From Pseudomonadota bacterium (GTDB lineage Bacteria > Myxococcota > Myxococcia > Myxococcales > Myxococcaceae): 51,577 nucleotides of DNA. Under the pieces are notes generated by a model. That model searched no databases. It was given only the letters and a program-made list of their open reading frames with translations, and was not told where the DNA came from. The DNA lies in NCBI GenBank assembly GCA_023426545.1, contig JAFAAN010000020.1, positions 1-51,577 on the forward strand, given 5' to 3'. Both the position numbers and the translations under genes were made by a program. The stretch's first letter is position 1; each line of letters starts with the position of its first letter. Positions 37,261-46,800 of the stretch are shown here, piece by piece.

Positions 37261-37682
37261 GAATTCCTCAATTCTTGGTGGTTAGGAGGGCGGCACGGCC
37301 GCCTTGCAAGCAGACAACGATGCGCGGCCAAGACAATTGCGATGGAAATTCATTCCAACCAGTCCGCGCCTTCGTGAGGGGCCGGGATTTGAACAATTCA
37401 CTTGAATTTCCGGGCAGTTCGAGACGCAGGGTCGTGGCGGATGAGTACGCCCGGTGACAGTCCATCAGGAGGAGTCATCGGTCGAATCAATCACAAACAG
37501 GGGGGCCCTGGCCGGCGTCCTCGTCCCGGAGCCGGATATGCGCGTCCCGATTCCGGGCGTGTCTGCGCCGGGCGCCGGAGGTCGATTCCCGCGGGAGCGT
37601 CCGGCCGTGCCGCCGCCGCGCGCTCTGCTGTCAGCGCCCGAGCGCGCCCCCACGGTGAAGGGGAGGCAGAGGAGGCGACACC
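37261..37682. promoter_or_regulatory. AT-richer divergent regulatory region
   Basis: This 422-bp gap holds no convincing gene. It should contain the promoters of the leftward lipoprotein and rightward DUF2267 genes. The part from about 37315 to 37410 is markedly less GC-rich and has two dyads: TGGAA-N5-TTCCA (37343-37357) and AATTCA-N2-TGAATT (37395-37408). A GGAGG ribosome site at the right end belongs to the DUF2267 gene. Confidence 0.4.
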
Positions 37683-38141
37683 ATGTCGATACAGAAGCAG
37701 GAGCGCACGCCGTCGTGGACGGGGCAGGGCGTGGGGACGGACCGCAAGTCGTTCCTGGACGCCATCGCCGCGCAGATTCCGGACTATGAGGCGGACAAGG
37801 CCGCCGAGGCGGTGTTCTGCGCGTTGTCGGAGCGCCTGTCCGAGTCGTGGGTGGCACACCTTCGTGACGAGCTCCCACCGGACGTCCGCGAGCTGTTTCG
37901 CCTGTGTCACAGGCACCGGGGCGAGGCGCCCGCGAAGCTGGACCGCGACGACTTCTACCTGATGGTGGCCAACCACCTGAACGCCGAGCCGGAGAACGTG
38001 CGGCTGGTGCTGCACGGGGTGTTCTCCGCGATGCACGCGCAGCTCCCCGACGCGGAGGCGAAGAAGCTGGAGCAGCAGCTCCCCTCCTGGCTGCAGGGGA
38101 CGTGGGCCGCCGCGCGGATGCACGTGGACCGCCCGTACTGA
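37683..38141 (+). CDS. DUF2267 domain protein
   Basis: The 152-residue protein contains the helical DUF2267-like pattern: ADKAAEAVFCALSERLSESW, LRDELPPDVRELF, LDRDDFYLMVANHL, VRLVLHGVFSAMHAQLPDAE and QQLPSWLQGTW. Members are small cytoplasmic helical proteins often linked to stress, without known activity. A GGAGGCGACACC leader gives a good ribosome site. It ends 68 bp before the convergent subtilase gene, with a hairpin between. Confidence 0.8.
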   Translation: MSIQKQERTPSWTGQGVGTDRKSFLDAIAAQIPDYEADKAAEAVFCALSERLSESWVAHLRDELPPDVRELFRLCHRHRGEAPAKLDRDDFYLMVANHLNAEPENVRLVLHGVFSAMHAQLPDAEAKKLEQQLPSWLQGTWAAARMHVDRPY

Positions 38142-38154
38142 GGCCCTGGCCGGA

Positions 38155-38200
38155 GAGGACTGGCCGCCAGGCCCGCGCGGCACCCGGGGCGGCAGTCCTC
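38155..38200. terminator. Bidirectional hairpin between convergent genes
   Basis: GAGGACTG plus CCGCC (38155-38167, one bulged G) pairs with GGCGG plus CAGTCCTC (38188-38200), a 13-bp imperfect stem with a loop of about 20 nt. It lies between the ends of the DUF2267 and subtilase genes. Confidence 0.5.
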
Positions 38201-38208
38201 CCCGTCCT

Positions 38209-39945
38209 TCAGGGAAGGTTGGAGAGGACCTCCAGCGCCTGCCGGGCCTGCACCAGTCCATGGCCGTAGCCCTCGTCGTAGCCCGCGGGGCCCAGGTCCT
38301 TCGCGGACGTCAGCAGGGCGTGCTTCACCTGGTCGGGCGTGGCGGAGGGGCGGGCGCTGAGGAGCAGCGCGGCCACGCCGCTCACGTACGGCGTGGCCAT
38401 GGAGGTGCCGGACATATAGGTGTAGTCCGCCGGCACCATGCTGACGCGCGCCAGCTCTCCCAGCATCCGGTGCAGCACGGTGCCTCCCGCCTGGGTGATG
38501 GTGACGGCGGGGACCCACTGCCCGCGCCTCGGCATGGCGAGGATGTCCACGCCCCCCTCCGGGTGCGCGTTGCCGAAGATGACGGCGCGCGCGCCCTGCT
38601 TCATCACGTTGACCATGGCGACGTCGGTGGGCACCTGTCCGTGGCGGACGTAGGCGACGAAGCCGCTGCACGTGCTGCCCTCGCAGGAGCTCAGGGAGTC
38701 GCCGTCACCGCAGTCCACCAGCTTGCCCCAGCGGTTCTCGATGGGGGCGTACAGCAGCGAGCGCGACATCGGCTGCATGTCCCGCACGTCCACGGTGGAG
38801 AAGGCGCCCTGTCCGCGCGGGAAGGTGGACAGCACGTCCACGCCCGGCGCCACCAGCGCCAGCGTGCGCCCGCCCGAGGAGAAGGTCGCGCGGCGGTCCT
38901 GCGCGTCCACCGCGCCCACCGCGAGCACGTGTGGGTCCGACGCGGGGTACTCCACCGCCTGCATGCCACTGTTGCCCGCCGCGGCCACCACCACCATGCC
39001 CTGGGCATGCGCGGCCTCGAAGACCTCGAGCGACGTCTTGGTGGGCGCGCCGCCGCCCAGGGACAGGGAGACGACCCTGGCGCCCTGCTCGGCGCAGTAC
39101 TCCACCGCTGCCAGCACGAAGCTCATGTGGGTCCTGCCGTAGATGTCCAGCACGCGCGCGATGACCAGCTCCGCTCCGGGGGCCACGCCCATCAGCCCGG
39201 CCGGCTGCAGGTATGGCGAGCCGCGCCCGCCGATGCCCGGCCGCGCCGCGATGATGCCGGCCACGTGCGTGCCGTGGCCGCTGCCCCAGCCATGGCTGCT
39301 GCTGAAGTCGGACGGCGTGTCGTCGTCGTCCAGGAAGTCACGCCCGGCGACCACCGCGTCCCGCAGCTCCGGGTGCTCCAGGTCCAGGCCGCTGTCGATG
39401 ACACACACGCGCACGCCCGCGCCCGTGGGGCGGCCGGGGTCTGGCAGGCCGTCTCCGTCCAGGTCCCACACCTCGTTCGCCTGGACCTTGCGCAGCCCGG
39501 CGGTGTGCTCGCTCGCGGCGGTGGTGGCGTTCGTCACCGCAGTCAGCAGGTCCCTCACTGGCGCAGTGGCGGGGCTCAGGGCCCGCCACTCCTGGTCCAG
39601 CTCGATGCCCTCCACCATCGGGTCTTCCGCCAGCAGCGCCCGTTGCTCCTGGAGGGACATGCGCGCCGCCACCGCCGGGGTGGAGCGGAAGGTGGCCGTC
39701 ACCTGGCCCCCCACCTGCGTCACGCGCGCTTGCGACTGCACGCCCAGGCTCCGGTAGCGGATGATGACCCGCTGCCTCCCGTCGTCTTCCACGAGGGGCG
39801 CCTGGACCTGCTGCGTCCCCACCGGGTCTGACAGGGCGCCCGCGATGATGTTGGGGCACACCTGGCTCTGGGCGCCCTTGTCGGAGTCGCCGTCCGGCCC
39901 ACACGCGGCGAGTGCCAACAGCCCGATGAGTCCCCATCGCTTCAT
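38209..39945 (-). CDS. Subtilisin-like (S8) serine protease, secreted lipoprotein
   Basis: The 578-residue protein has a lipobox signal (LIGLLALAACG) and a propeptide-like region to about residue 150. The catalytic Asp lies in CVIDSGLD (D184), His in GHGTHVAG (H224) and Ser in SGTSMATP (S515). The unusually long stretch between His and Ser includes a PA-like insert (about residues 395-490, with LVDCGDGDSLSSCEGSTCSG and ARAVIFGNA), which in other subtilases helps select substrates. A classical AAGGAG ribosome site precedes the ATG. It is transcribed divergently from a Ser/Thr kinase gene. Confidence 0.95.
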   Translation of the reverse strand: MKRWGLIGLLALAACGPDGDSDKGAQSQVCPNIIAGALSDPVGTQQVQAPLVEDDGRQRVIIRYRSLGVQSQARVTQVGGQVTATFRSTPAVAARMSLQEQRALLAEDPMVEGIELDQEWRALSPATAPVRDLLTAVTNATTAASEHTAGLRKVQANEVWDLDGDGLPDPGRPTGAGVRVCVIDSGLDLEHPELRDAVVAGRDFLDDDDTPSDFSSSHGWGSGHGTHVAGIIAARPGIGGRGSPYLQPAGLMGVAPGAELVIARVLDIYGRTHMSFVLAAVEYCAEQGARVVSLSLGGGAPTKTSLEVFEAAHAQGMVVVAAAGNSGMQAVEYPASDPHVLAVGAVDAQDRRATFSSGGRTLALVAPGVDVLSTFPRGQGAFSTVDVRDMQPMSRSLLYAPIENRWGKLVDCGDGDSLSSCEGSTCSGFVAYVRHGQVPTDVAMVNVMKQGARAVIFGNAHPEGGVDILAMPRRGQWVPAVTITQAGGTVLHRMLGELARVSMVPADYTYMSGTSMATPYVSGVAALLLSARPSATPDQVKHALLTSAKDLGPAGYDEGYGHGLVQARQALEVLSNLP

Positions 39946-40393
39946 GAGCCGCTCCTTTACGAACGGCGTCCGGCGAGGTACCGGGCGCGCATCCCCAGGG
40001 AGCGCATTTCGCGAAAGCGTCGCAACGGACCGGGGGGCGGACCCCCACCCGAGGTGCGCCGGTTCACAGCCCGTGTGTTGAGCGCTGGAAGCACGCCCGA
40101 GAGCGAGCTTGCCTTCACGCACGCACCCGGCGTTCCCCGCGCTCCTGGACACCCACCCTGTCCGACGGGTGGGCGGCGGGCCCACTGCGAGACGCCGCGC
40201 CGACCCGTGGGGTTGGCGGGTGGCCGCCAGTCCTCAATCACGCGCCGGGCCGGACGGCGGCCGGGGAGCCCGCCGCGGCCTCCTCCCTGGGTGGGGGAGC
40301 CTGCGTTCGAGGCGCTGGCGGTGTTTGGCGGGAAGGAACTCGCCCGCTGCTTGATTCCGTCGGCTTCCGGGTGCTTCGCTGCCCCCAGACGCC
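39946..40393. promoter_or_regulatory. Divergent region between subtilase and kinase genes
   Basis: This 448-bp gap contains no convincing gene. A perfect 7-bp stem, CCCACCC (40152-40158) with GGGTGGG (40167-40173) and an 8-nt loop, sits near its middle. Both promoters should lie here, but no clear -35/-10 pair is visible by eye. Confidence 0.3.
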
Positions 40394-42739
40394 ATGAGCA
40401 CCCTCCCCACAGAGTCCCCTCGTTTCCTCGGGCGCTATGAGCTCGTCCATCCTCTGGGCCAGGGAGGGATGGGGGAGGTGTACCTGGCGAAGCTCAGCGG
40501 CGCGGCCGGCTTCGAGAAGCCCTGCATCGTGAAGACCATTCTGCCGGCGCTCTTGAAGGACCGGCAGTTCCTGGACCGCTTCCACCACGAGGCCAAGGTG
40601 CTGGTGCACCTCGTGCACTCGTCCATTGCCCAGGTCTACGACATGGGCGAGGCGGACGGCACCTACTTCATGGCGCTGGAGTACGTGGCCGGCGTGGACC
40701 TGGCCTACCTGCTGGAGCAGGCGCGCGCGCAGGGCGTGGCGGTGCCGGCGCCGGTGGCGCTGTTCATCGGTCAGCGCGTCGCCGAGGGCCTGGGCTACGC
40801 GCACCGCAAGACGGGGCCGGACGGCTCGCCGCTCGGCATCGTCCACCGCGACGTGTCGCCCCACAACGTCATGGTGTCGTACGAGGGCGAGGTGAAGGTC
40901 ATCGACTTCGGCCTCGCCAAGTCCGCCGCGCGCAGCAAGTACACGCTGCCCTCCACGGTGATGGGGAAGCTCGGCTACATGTCGCCCGAGCAGGTGCGCG
41001 CCGAGCCCCTGGACCACCGCAGCGACATCTACTCCTGCGGTGTCGTGCTGTGGGAGATGCTGGCGGGCCGCTCCCTGATTCCCCACGGCACGGTGGGGGA
41101 GATGATGGCGGCCATGTCACAGCCGGTGGTGCCCTCGCTGCGGGAGCTCCGCCCGGACGTGGATGCCTCGCTGGAGGCCGCCGTGCGCCGCGCGCTGGAG
41201 GCGCGCCCGGACGGCCGCTACATGCGCGCGGACGAGCTGGCGCGCGCGCTCAACTCCGAGCTGGTGCGCTCGGGCGCGGAGATGGGCGCGGAGGAGGTGG
41301 GCCACTTCGTGCGCGGGCTGTGCCCCGAGGCCTTCGATGCGCAGCGCAACCTCATCGCGAAGGTGTCGTCCTCCTCCAGCCACCGCCGCACGCCCGCGCC
41401 GGGTCATGGCACCGGGCCGCAGTCGGTGGTCGGCTTCGAGCCCACGTTGATGCGCGCCCCGGCGTTGCAGCCCATGCCAGTTTCTGGTGGGGTCGCCCGG
41501 CGGGGCGACGTCTACGCGGACGCGGTGGACGACCTGGGCGCGGGCGCCACCACGGTGCGCAAGCCCTCCGGGCCCACGCCGAGCATCGTGGCCGCTGCGA
41601 GCGCGGGGGACGCCCCCGAGGATCCGCTGGCGCGGACCCGCGTGCAGGTGCCCGCGCTGAAGGTCCCCTCCCGGAAGCGGCCGGTGGGGCTCCTGGCCGC
41701 CGCCGCCGTGCTGCTGGTGATTGCCACCGCCGCCACCACCGCGCTGTTCGTCCGGGAAGGGACTCAGGCGCCCGCCGCCGCGGAGACAGGAGAGGGGGCG
41801 TCCGCGCCGGGCGCGGAGGCGGTGGCGCCGCCACAGAAGGTCGCCGCCGAGGCCCCGGGCTCGGAGGCGGTGGTGCCGCCACGGAAGGTCGCCGCCGCCG
41901 AGTCTCCGGAGGCGGTGGCGCGGCCTCGGACGGAAAAGGCGGAGTCGCCGGCCTCCGGGGTGGCCGCGGCTGACGCGGGCATGAACGCCGGCGCGGCCGT
42001 GGCGGCGCATGGGGATGAGGCCGAGTCGGAGAAGGCGCGGACTCCCCGCGCGCAGGCAGCGAAGGCGTCCGTGAAGAAGCAGCCTGGCCCCGCCGAGCCG
42101 GCCGTCGCCTACGCCACGCCTTCGAGGGTGGTCCTCATCAAGAAGGCCAACGGCAAGGCATACATCGAGCGGTTCGCCGGGCGGTCCTTCCCCGCTGGCA
42201 CGGAGGTGGACGTGCTGGGGCCGCTGAAGAACGGCAAGCGTGAGGTGCTGGGGCGGGCCCGGGTGATGCCCGCGGCGCGCGGTCCGCGAGCCCCCCGGGC
42301 GTTCCTCGAGCTGGATGCGCGCGCGCTCGCGGCGACGGGGGACCTCTTCGTCGCGGCACCCGAGCAGGGACAGGCCCCCGCCGAGGCGGCCGTGGCCGAG
42401 GCGCCCCCGGCCGTGGCCGACCGGGCCGAGGTCGACTCCGGCGCGGCCGAGGCGTCGCCCCCGCCTCGCGCGAAACGCACGCTGCGGGGCCACGCGAGCG
42501 AGATGGGCGGCGTGGGCGGGCTCCTGGACCCCGGCGTGGAGGTCCAGAACCATGAGGCCATCGACTGGACCGACTGCTACGTGGTGAAGGACATCCGCAA
42601 GGCCGCGTGGCTGGGCGTGGTGAAGGCCGGTGACAGGAAGACGGCCAGCCGCTTCCGGCACAACCCGAACTTCGACGTGGGCTCCGGGTACCTGGGCGTC
42701 ATCTGCACGGAAGGCGAGCTGCGCGTGAAGGCGCGCTGA
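40394..42739 (+). CDS. Transmembrane Ser/Thr protein kinase
   Basis: The 781-residue protein has an N-terminal Hanks-type kinase (Gly loop LGQGGMGEVY, catalytic HRDVSPHN with D153, IDFGLA with D171, GKLGYMSPEQ). A linker follows, then one membrane segment near residues 430-452 (VGLLAAAAVLLVIATAATTA). The external part is Ala/Pro/Glu-rich with a short tandem repeat around 475-510, then a beta-rich section (VVLIKKANGKAYIERFAGRS) and a C-terminal module (EAIDWTDCYVVKDIRK, GSGYLGVICTEGELRVKA). The HRDVSPHN form is common in myxobacterial kinases. It is likely a sensor of the envelope. Confidence 0.95.
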   Translation: MSTLPTESPRFLGRYELVHPLGQGGMGEVYLAKLSGAAGFEKPCIVKTILPALLKDRQFLDRFHHEAKVLVHLVHSSIAQVYDMGEADGTYFMALEYVAGVDLAYLLEQARAQGVAVPAPVALFIGQRVAEGLGYAHRKTGPDGSPLGIVHRDVSPHNVMVSYEGEVKVIDFGLAKSAARSKYTLPSTVMGKLGYMSPEQVRAEPLDHRSDIYSCGVVLWEMLAGRSLIPHGTVGEMMAAMSQPVVPSLRELRPDVDASLEAAVRRALEARPDGRYMRADELARALNSELVRSGAEMGAEEVGHFVRGLCPEAFDAQRNLIAKVSSSSSHRRTPAPGHGTGPQSVVGFEPTLMRAPALQPMPVSGGVARRGDVYADAVDDLGAGATTVRKPSGPTPSIVAAASAGDAPEDPLARTRVQVPALKVPSRKRPVGLLAAAAVLLVIATAATTALFVREGTQAPAAAETGEGASAPGAEAVAPPQKVAAEAPGSEAVVPPRKVAAAESPEAVARPRTEKAESPASGVAAADAGMNAGAAVAAHGDEAESEKARTPRAQAAKASVKKQPGPAEPAVAYATPSRVVLIKKANGKAYIERFAGRSFPAGTEVDVLGPLKNGKREVLGRARVMPAARGPRAPRAFLELDARALAATGDLFVAAPEQGQAPAEAAVAEAPPAVADRAEVDSGAAEASPPPRAKRTLRGHASEMGGVGGLLDPGVEVQNHEAIDWTDCYVVKDIRKAAWLGVVKAGDRKTASRFRHNPNFDVGSGYLGVICTEGELRVKAR
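41815..41930 (+). repeat. Tandem repeat inside the kinase gene
   Basis: Units starting GGAGGCGGTGG begin at 41815, 41863 and 41908, with periods of 48 and 45 nt. The first two also share GCCGCCAC and GAAGGTCGCCGCCG. They encode EAVxPPxKVAAE-type peptides just outside the membrane. The third copy is shortened. Confidence 0.7.
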
Positions 42740-42757
42740 CGCGCGGCCCGCGGGCGC

Positions 42758-43429
42758 TCACTTCCCGAGCCGCGCGCCCGCGACGGGGCAGTCCGCCACC
42801 AGCTTCTGGACGTCCGGGTCTCCGCTCCGCGCGTTGCGCACCGCCCGGTCCAGGGACGTGCGGCACTGCCACGTCACCTCGCGCGTGCCGTGGCAGCAGT
42901 GCCAGCCGGTCAGCGTCCGCCCCAGGTACCGGAGCATCTCCGCCCGGGTGGGCGTCACGAGCAGCCACACCGCGCCCGCCAGCACCGCGAGCCAGGGCAG
43001 CTGGAGCGCCACGCCCTTGAGGCGGGGGCCCACGCCGGAGGGCACGGGGACCGCGTGGAGCCCGAGCAGCAGGTCCAGCGGTCTGCGCAGCAGCACGACG
43101 TTGAGCAGCAGGTCCAGCGGCGTGGTGAAGCCGCGGGCCAGCCCCCGGAGGAGCCCGGGCGCGCGCTCCGTGTGTACCAGTTTCACGCCGGCCACCTGCC
43201 GCCAGAACGTGTGGCCCGTCACCCCGCCCACGGCGGAGGTCACGAGCCAGGCCAGGGCCATGGCCAGCGCCATCGCCCCGGGCGTGCGTTCCTGCTCCAG
43301 CGCTCGGAGCGCGGCCCAACCCACGAGGACCGAGGTCCCCAGGTCCAGCACATCCGCTCCCCACAGGCGCCACTGGTAACGAGACTCCGTGGGCACCTGG
43401 TCCGTCGAGAACAACGACCCGTCGCTCAT
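42758..43429 (-). CDS. RDD family membrane protein
   Basis: The 223-residue protein starts with a short tail and YQWRLWGADVLDLGTSVLVGW (RDD-like Arg/Asp). A second hydrophobic stretch with GGVTGHTFWRQVAGVKLV is the RDD signature around residues 70-85. Two more hydrophobic segments follow. A Cys/His-containing C-terminus (GWHCCHGTREVTWQCR) is unusual. RDD proteins are small transporters or membrane accessories of mostly unknown role. An AGAGGGTGG ribosome site precedes the ATG. It converges with the kinase gene, 18 nt apart. Confidence 0.85.
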   Translation of the reverse strand: MSDGSLFSTDQVPTESRYQWRLWGADVLDLGTSVLVGWAALRALEQERTPGAMALAMALAWLVTSAVGGVTGHTFWRQVAGVKLVHTERAPGLLRGLARGFTTPLDLLLNVVLLRRPLDLLLGLHAVPVPSGVGPRLKGVALQLPWLAVLAGAVWLLVTPTRAEMLRYLGRTLTGWHCCHGTREVTWQCRTSLDRAVRNARSGDPDVQKLVADCPVAGARLGK

Positions 43430-43841
43430 CCACCCTCTTTTCGGCGCGCGGAGCATAGACCGGACGGGTGGGCATGCGCCTCAGGGCTCTGTCGGCTTCG
43501 ACCAGGGGACACCCCGGGTGTCTCATTCCCGCAGTGGCGCGGGGGGGTGGTGGCTCGCATCTTCACCCGTGCGCGACGCGTTGGGGGCCTTCGCCACCAC
43601 CGGGGTCTCCTCGCCGGGCGCGCAATGGCCATGGCCATGACGAAGCCGGGAGCGTGGTCCCCGGCTTCACAGGTGGTGGCGGACGTGGCGGCAGCGGCGG
43701 GGGGAAGTCGGGGGGCTGTACAGGGAGTGGCGGTCGGTCCCCCGCCGCTGTCGCCAAGACCGTTCACTGGAGGTTCCATCTCGGAGGAATCGTGGGGGGC
43801 GTGTGGCCTCCCAGCCGTTTCTGCCGGACACTGCGGCCGAC
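43430..43841. promoter_or_regulatory. Divergent region with palindrome and hairpin
   Basis: The 412-bp gap between the RDD and hybrid-kinase genes has no convincing gene. It carries GACACCC-C-GGGTGTC (43508-43522), a perfect 7-1-7 palindrome about 80 bp upstream of the RDD gene. It also carries a 9-bp stem GAAGCCGGG/CCCGGCTTC (43642-43650 and 43660-43668), which looks like an attenuator or old terminator upstream of the hybrid kinase. Confidence 0.4.
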
Positions 43842-46800
43842 ATGCGCACTCCGGGGCATCGGGCCCGCGCTTCCTGGCGGGGGTTCATCGGCTGGTTCTT
43901 CCTCGCGGGACTCGTCCTGGCGATGCCGGGCATGGCCCTGGACCCCCAGCGCCGTGTCTCGCAGTACAGCCAGGACGTGTGGCGCAGCGATGACGGGCTC
44001 CCGCAGAACAGCCTGCTGGCCATGACGCAGACGCGTGACGGCTACCTCTGGCTGGGCACGTGGGAGGGGCTCGCGCGCTTCGACGGCGCGCGCTTCACCG
44101 TCTTCGACAAGCGCAACACGCCGGAGCTTCGCAACCACGCCATCAAGGCGCTCGTGGAGGACGCGTCGGGCACGCTGTGGGTGGGCACGGGGCAGGGGCT
44201 GGTGGCCTACCGCCAGGGCCGCTTCGAGCGCGCGCCGGGCGCCGCCGCGCCGCTGGACGCCGCGCGCGTGGAGGCGCTGGTGGCGGCCGAGGGCGTGCTC
44301 TGGGTGGGGACCTCCGCGGGGCTCTGGCAGGTGCCGCAGGGGGATGGCGTGGCGCGGCAGTACACCGCGGCGGATGGGCTGCCGTCCTCGGAGGTCAGGG
44401 CGCTGACGCCCGGGGAGGGTGCGTCGCTCTGGGTGGGCACGCGGGAGGGGCTGGCCCGGCTGGTGGGCGGGCGCGTGTCACCGGCGCCCTTTCCCTTCCC
44501 CGGCCCGGTGTCCCGGCCGCAGGTGACGGCGCTGCGCCGCGACGCGACGGGCGTGCTCTGGGTGGGCACGCAGGAGGGGCTCTACTCGTGGAACGGCGTG
44601 GTGGCCCAGCGCTTCACGCCCGACGAGGGCATGCCGTCCGCCGCCGTCAACGCGCTGTACGCGGATGGCGACGGCAACCTCTGGGTGGGCACGCAGCGCG
44701 GCGGCCTGACGCGGCACAACGCGAAGGGCTTCAGCGAGCCGGTGCCCGCCATGAAGTGGATGGCGGAGTCGGCCGTGCTGTCACTGCTGGAGGACCGGGA
44801 CGGGCACCTCTGGGTGGGGACGTATTCGGGCCTGCTGCGCCTGCGCGACGGTCCCTTCGCCACGTACGGCATCCCCGAGGGACTGGCCGACGAGACGGTC
44901 AGCGCGGTGCTGGAGGACCGGCGGGGCACGCTGTGGCTGGGCACCACCAGCGGCCTGTTCCGGTACGAGGGCGGTGCCTTCGTCCACCTCGGGGCCGCGC
45001 AGGGCCTCCCGGAGAGCGTCATCCCCGCGTTGCACGAGTCACCCGACGGGACGCTCTGGGTGGGCACGCTCACCGGCGCGTACCGCCATGACGGCCATCG
45101 CTTCACGCGGGTGTCGCGCGCGCAGGGGCTGCCGCATGACGTCGTTACCGCCATCCTGGTCGACTCGCGAGGCGACACGTGGCTGGGCACGCAGACGGGG
45201 CTGGCGCGGCTGCGCGGTGGCGAGGTGACGGTCTACGGCCCGAAGCAGGGCTTCACCCATCCCGTCATCGTCATGGCGGAGGACGCGCGGGGCCGGGTGT
45301 GGTTCGGCTCGGAGGCGGGGCTGGCGCGCTGGGACGGCGAGCAGAAGGGCTTCGAGCGCTTCACGCAGCAGGACGGGCTGCCCGGCGACCTGGTGCTGGC
45401 GCTGCACGCGGACCCGGACGGCACGATGTGGGTGGGCACGGAGACGGGCCTGGGCCGGTGGCGCGAGGGGGCGTGGGTCCGCTTCACCGTCATGCAGGGC
45501 CTGTACGACGACGCGGTGTTCAGCCTGGTGTCGGATGGGGACGGCTCGCTGTGGATGAGCAGCAACAAGGGCGTGTCCCGGGTGTCCCGGCGCGACCTGG
45601 AGGACGTGGCGCGCGGCGCGCGTCCGCGCCTGACGACGCTGGACTTCGACACGCGCGACGGCATGCGCAGCGCGGAGTGCAACGGCAACACGCAGCCTTC
45701 GGCGTGGCGGGGGCAGGACGGGCGGCTGTGGTTCACCAACCTGCGGGGCGCCATCGTCGTGGACCCGGTGCGGGTGCGCGCGAGCCGGCAGCCTCCCGAG
45801 GTTCGCATCGAAGAGGTGCGTGTGCAGGGCACGCCGGTGCCGGTGGAGGGCCCGGTGGAGCTGGAGCCCGGCGCGTCCCGGCTGGAGATTCGCTTCACGG
45901 CCTTCACGCCGGTGGACGCGGCGCGGCTGCCCTTCCGGTACCGGCTGGTGGGGCATGACGACACCTGGGTCCACGCGGAGGCCCGGCGGGCCCTGTACAC
46001 CGGGCTGAGGCCGGGCAGCTACCGCTTCGAGGTCCAGGCGAAGGGCCGCGACGGCGGCTGGACGGAGCCAGTGGCGCTGGCCGTCCTGCTGGAGCCGAAG
46101 CTGTGGCAGCGCACGGGCTTCTGGCTGCTGTGCGTGCTGGGCGTGAGCATCGTGGGCGTCAGCGTGTACCTGCTGCGCGTGGGGCAGCTGAAGGACCGCG
46201 AGCGGTGGCTGGCGGAGCGCGTGCAGGACCGCACGCAGGCGCTGGCGCGCGCCAACGAGGAGCTGGAGGCGAACATGCGCACGCTCCGGCAGGCCCAGGC
46301 GCAGCTCGTCCAGACGGGGCGGCTGGCGGCGGTGGGACAGCTCGCGGCGGGCGTGGGGCACGAAATCAACAACCCGCTGGCGTACATCGTGTCCAACCTG
46401 AGGCACGCGGGCGAGGAGTCGGACGCGCTGGCGCGAGAGCTGGCGGGCACGCGGGACGTGGGCTCCCGGCTGAAGGACGTGAGCCAGGCGCTGCGCGAGG
46501 CGTTGCTCGGCGCGGAGCGCGTGCGGCGAATCGTCCAGGACCTGAAGATGTTCTCCCGGCCGGACGACGAGCAGCAGGGGCCGGTGGAGCTGCACGCGGT
46601 GCTCGACTCGGCGGTGAAGATTGCCATGGGCGAGCTGCGCCCGCGCGCGAAGCTGGTGCGGGACTATGGCGACGTGCCGCGCGTGGAGGGGAGCGAGGCG
46701 CGCCTGGCGCAGGTGTTCCTCAACCTGCTCATCAACGCGGCGCAGGCGCTGCCGGAGGGGCAGGCGGAGGCGAACGAGGTGCGGCTCGTCACGCGCGCCG

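Noticed and set aside
37370..37410. GGCCGGGATTTGAAC, which in reverse resembles a tRNA T-loop and acceptor arm.
   Set aside because: The flanks cannot form the five-base T-stem, and there are no D- or anticodon-arm sequences upstream.
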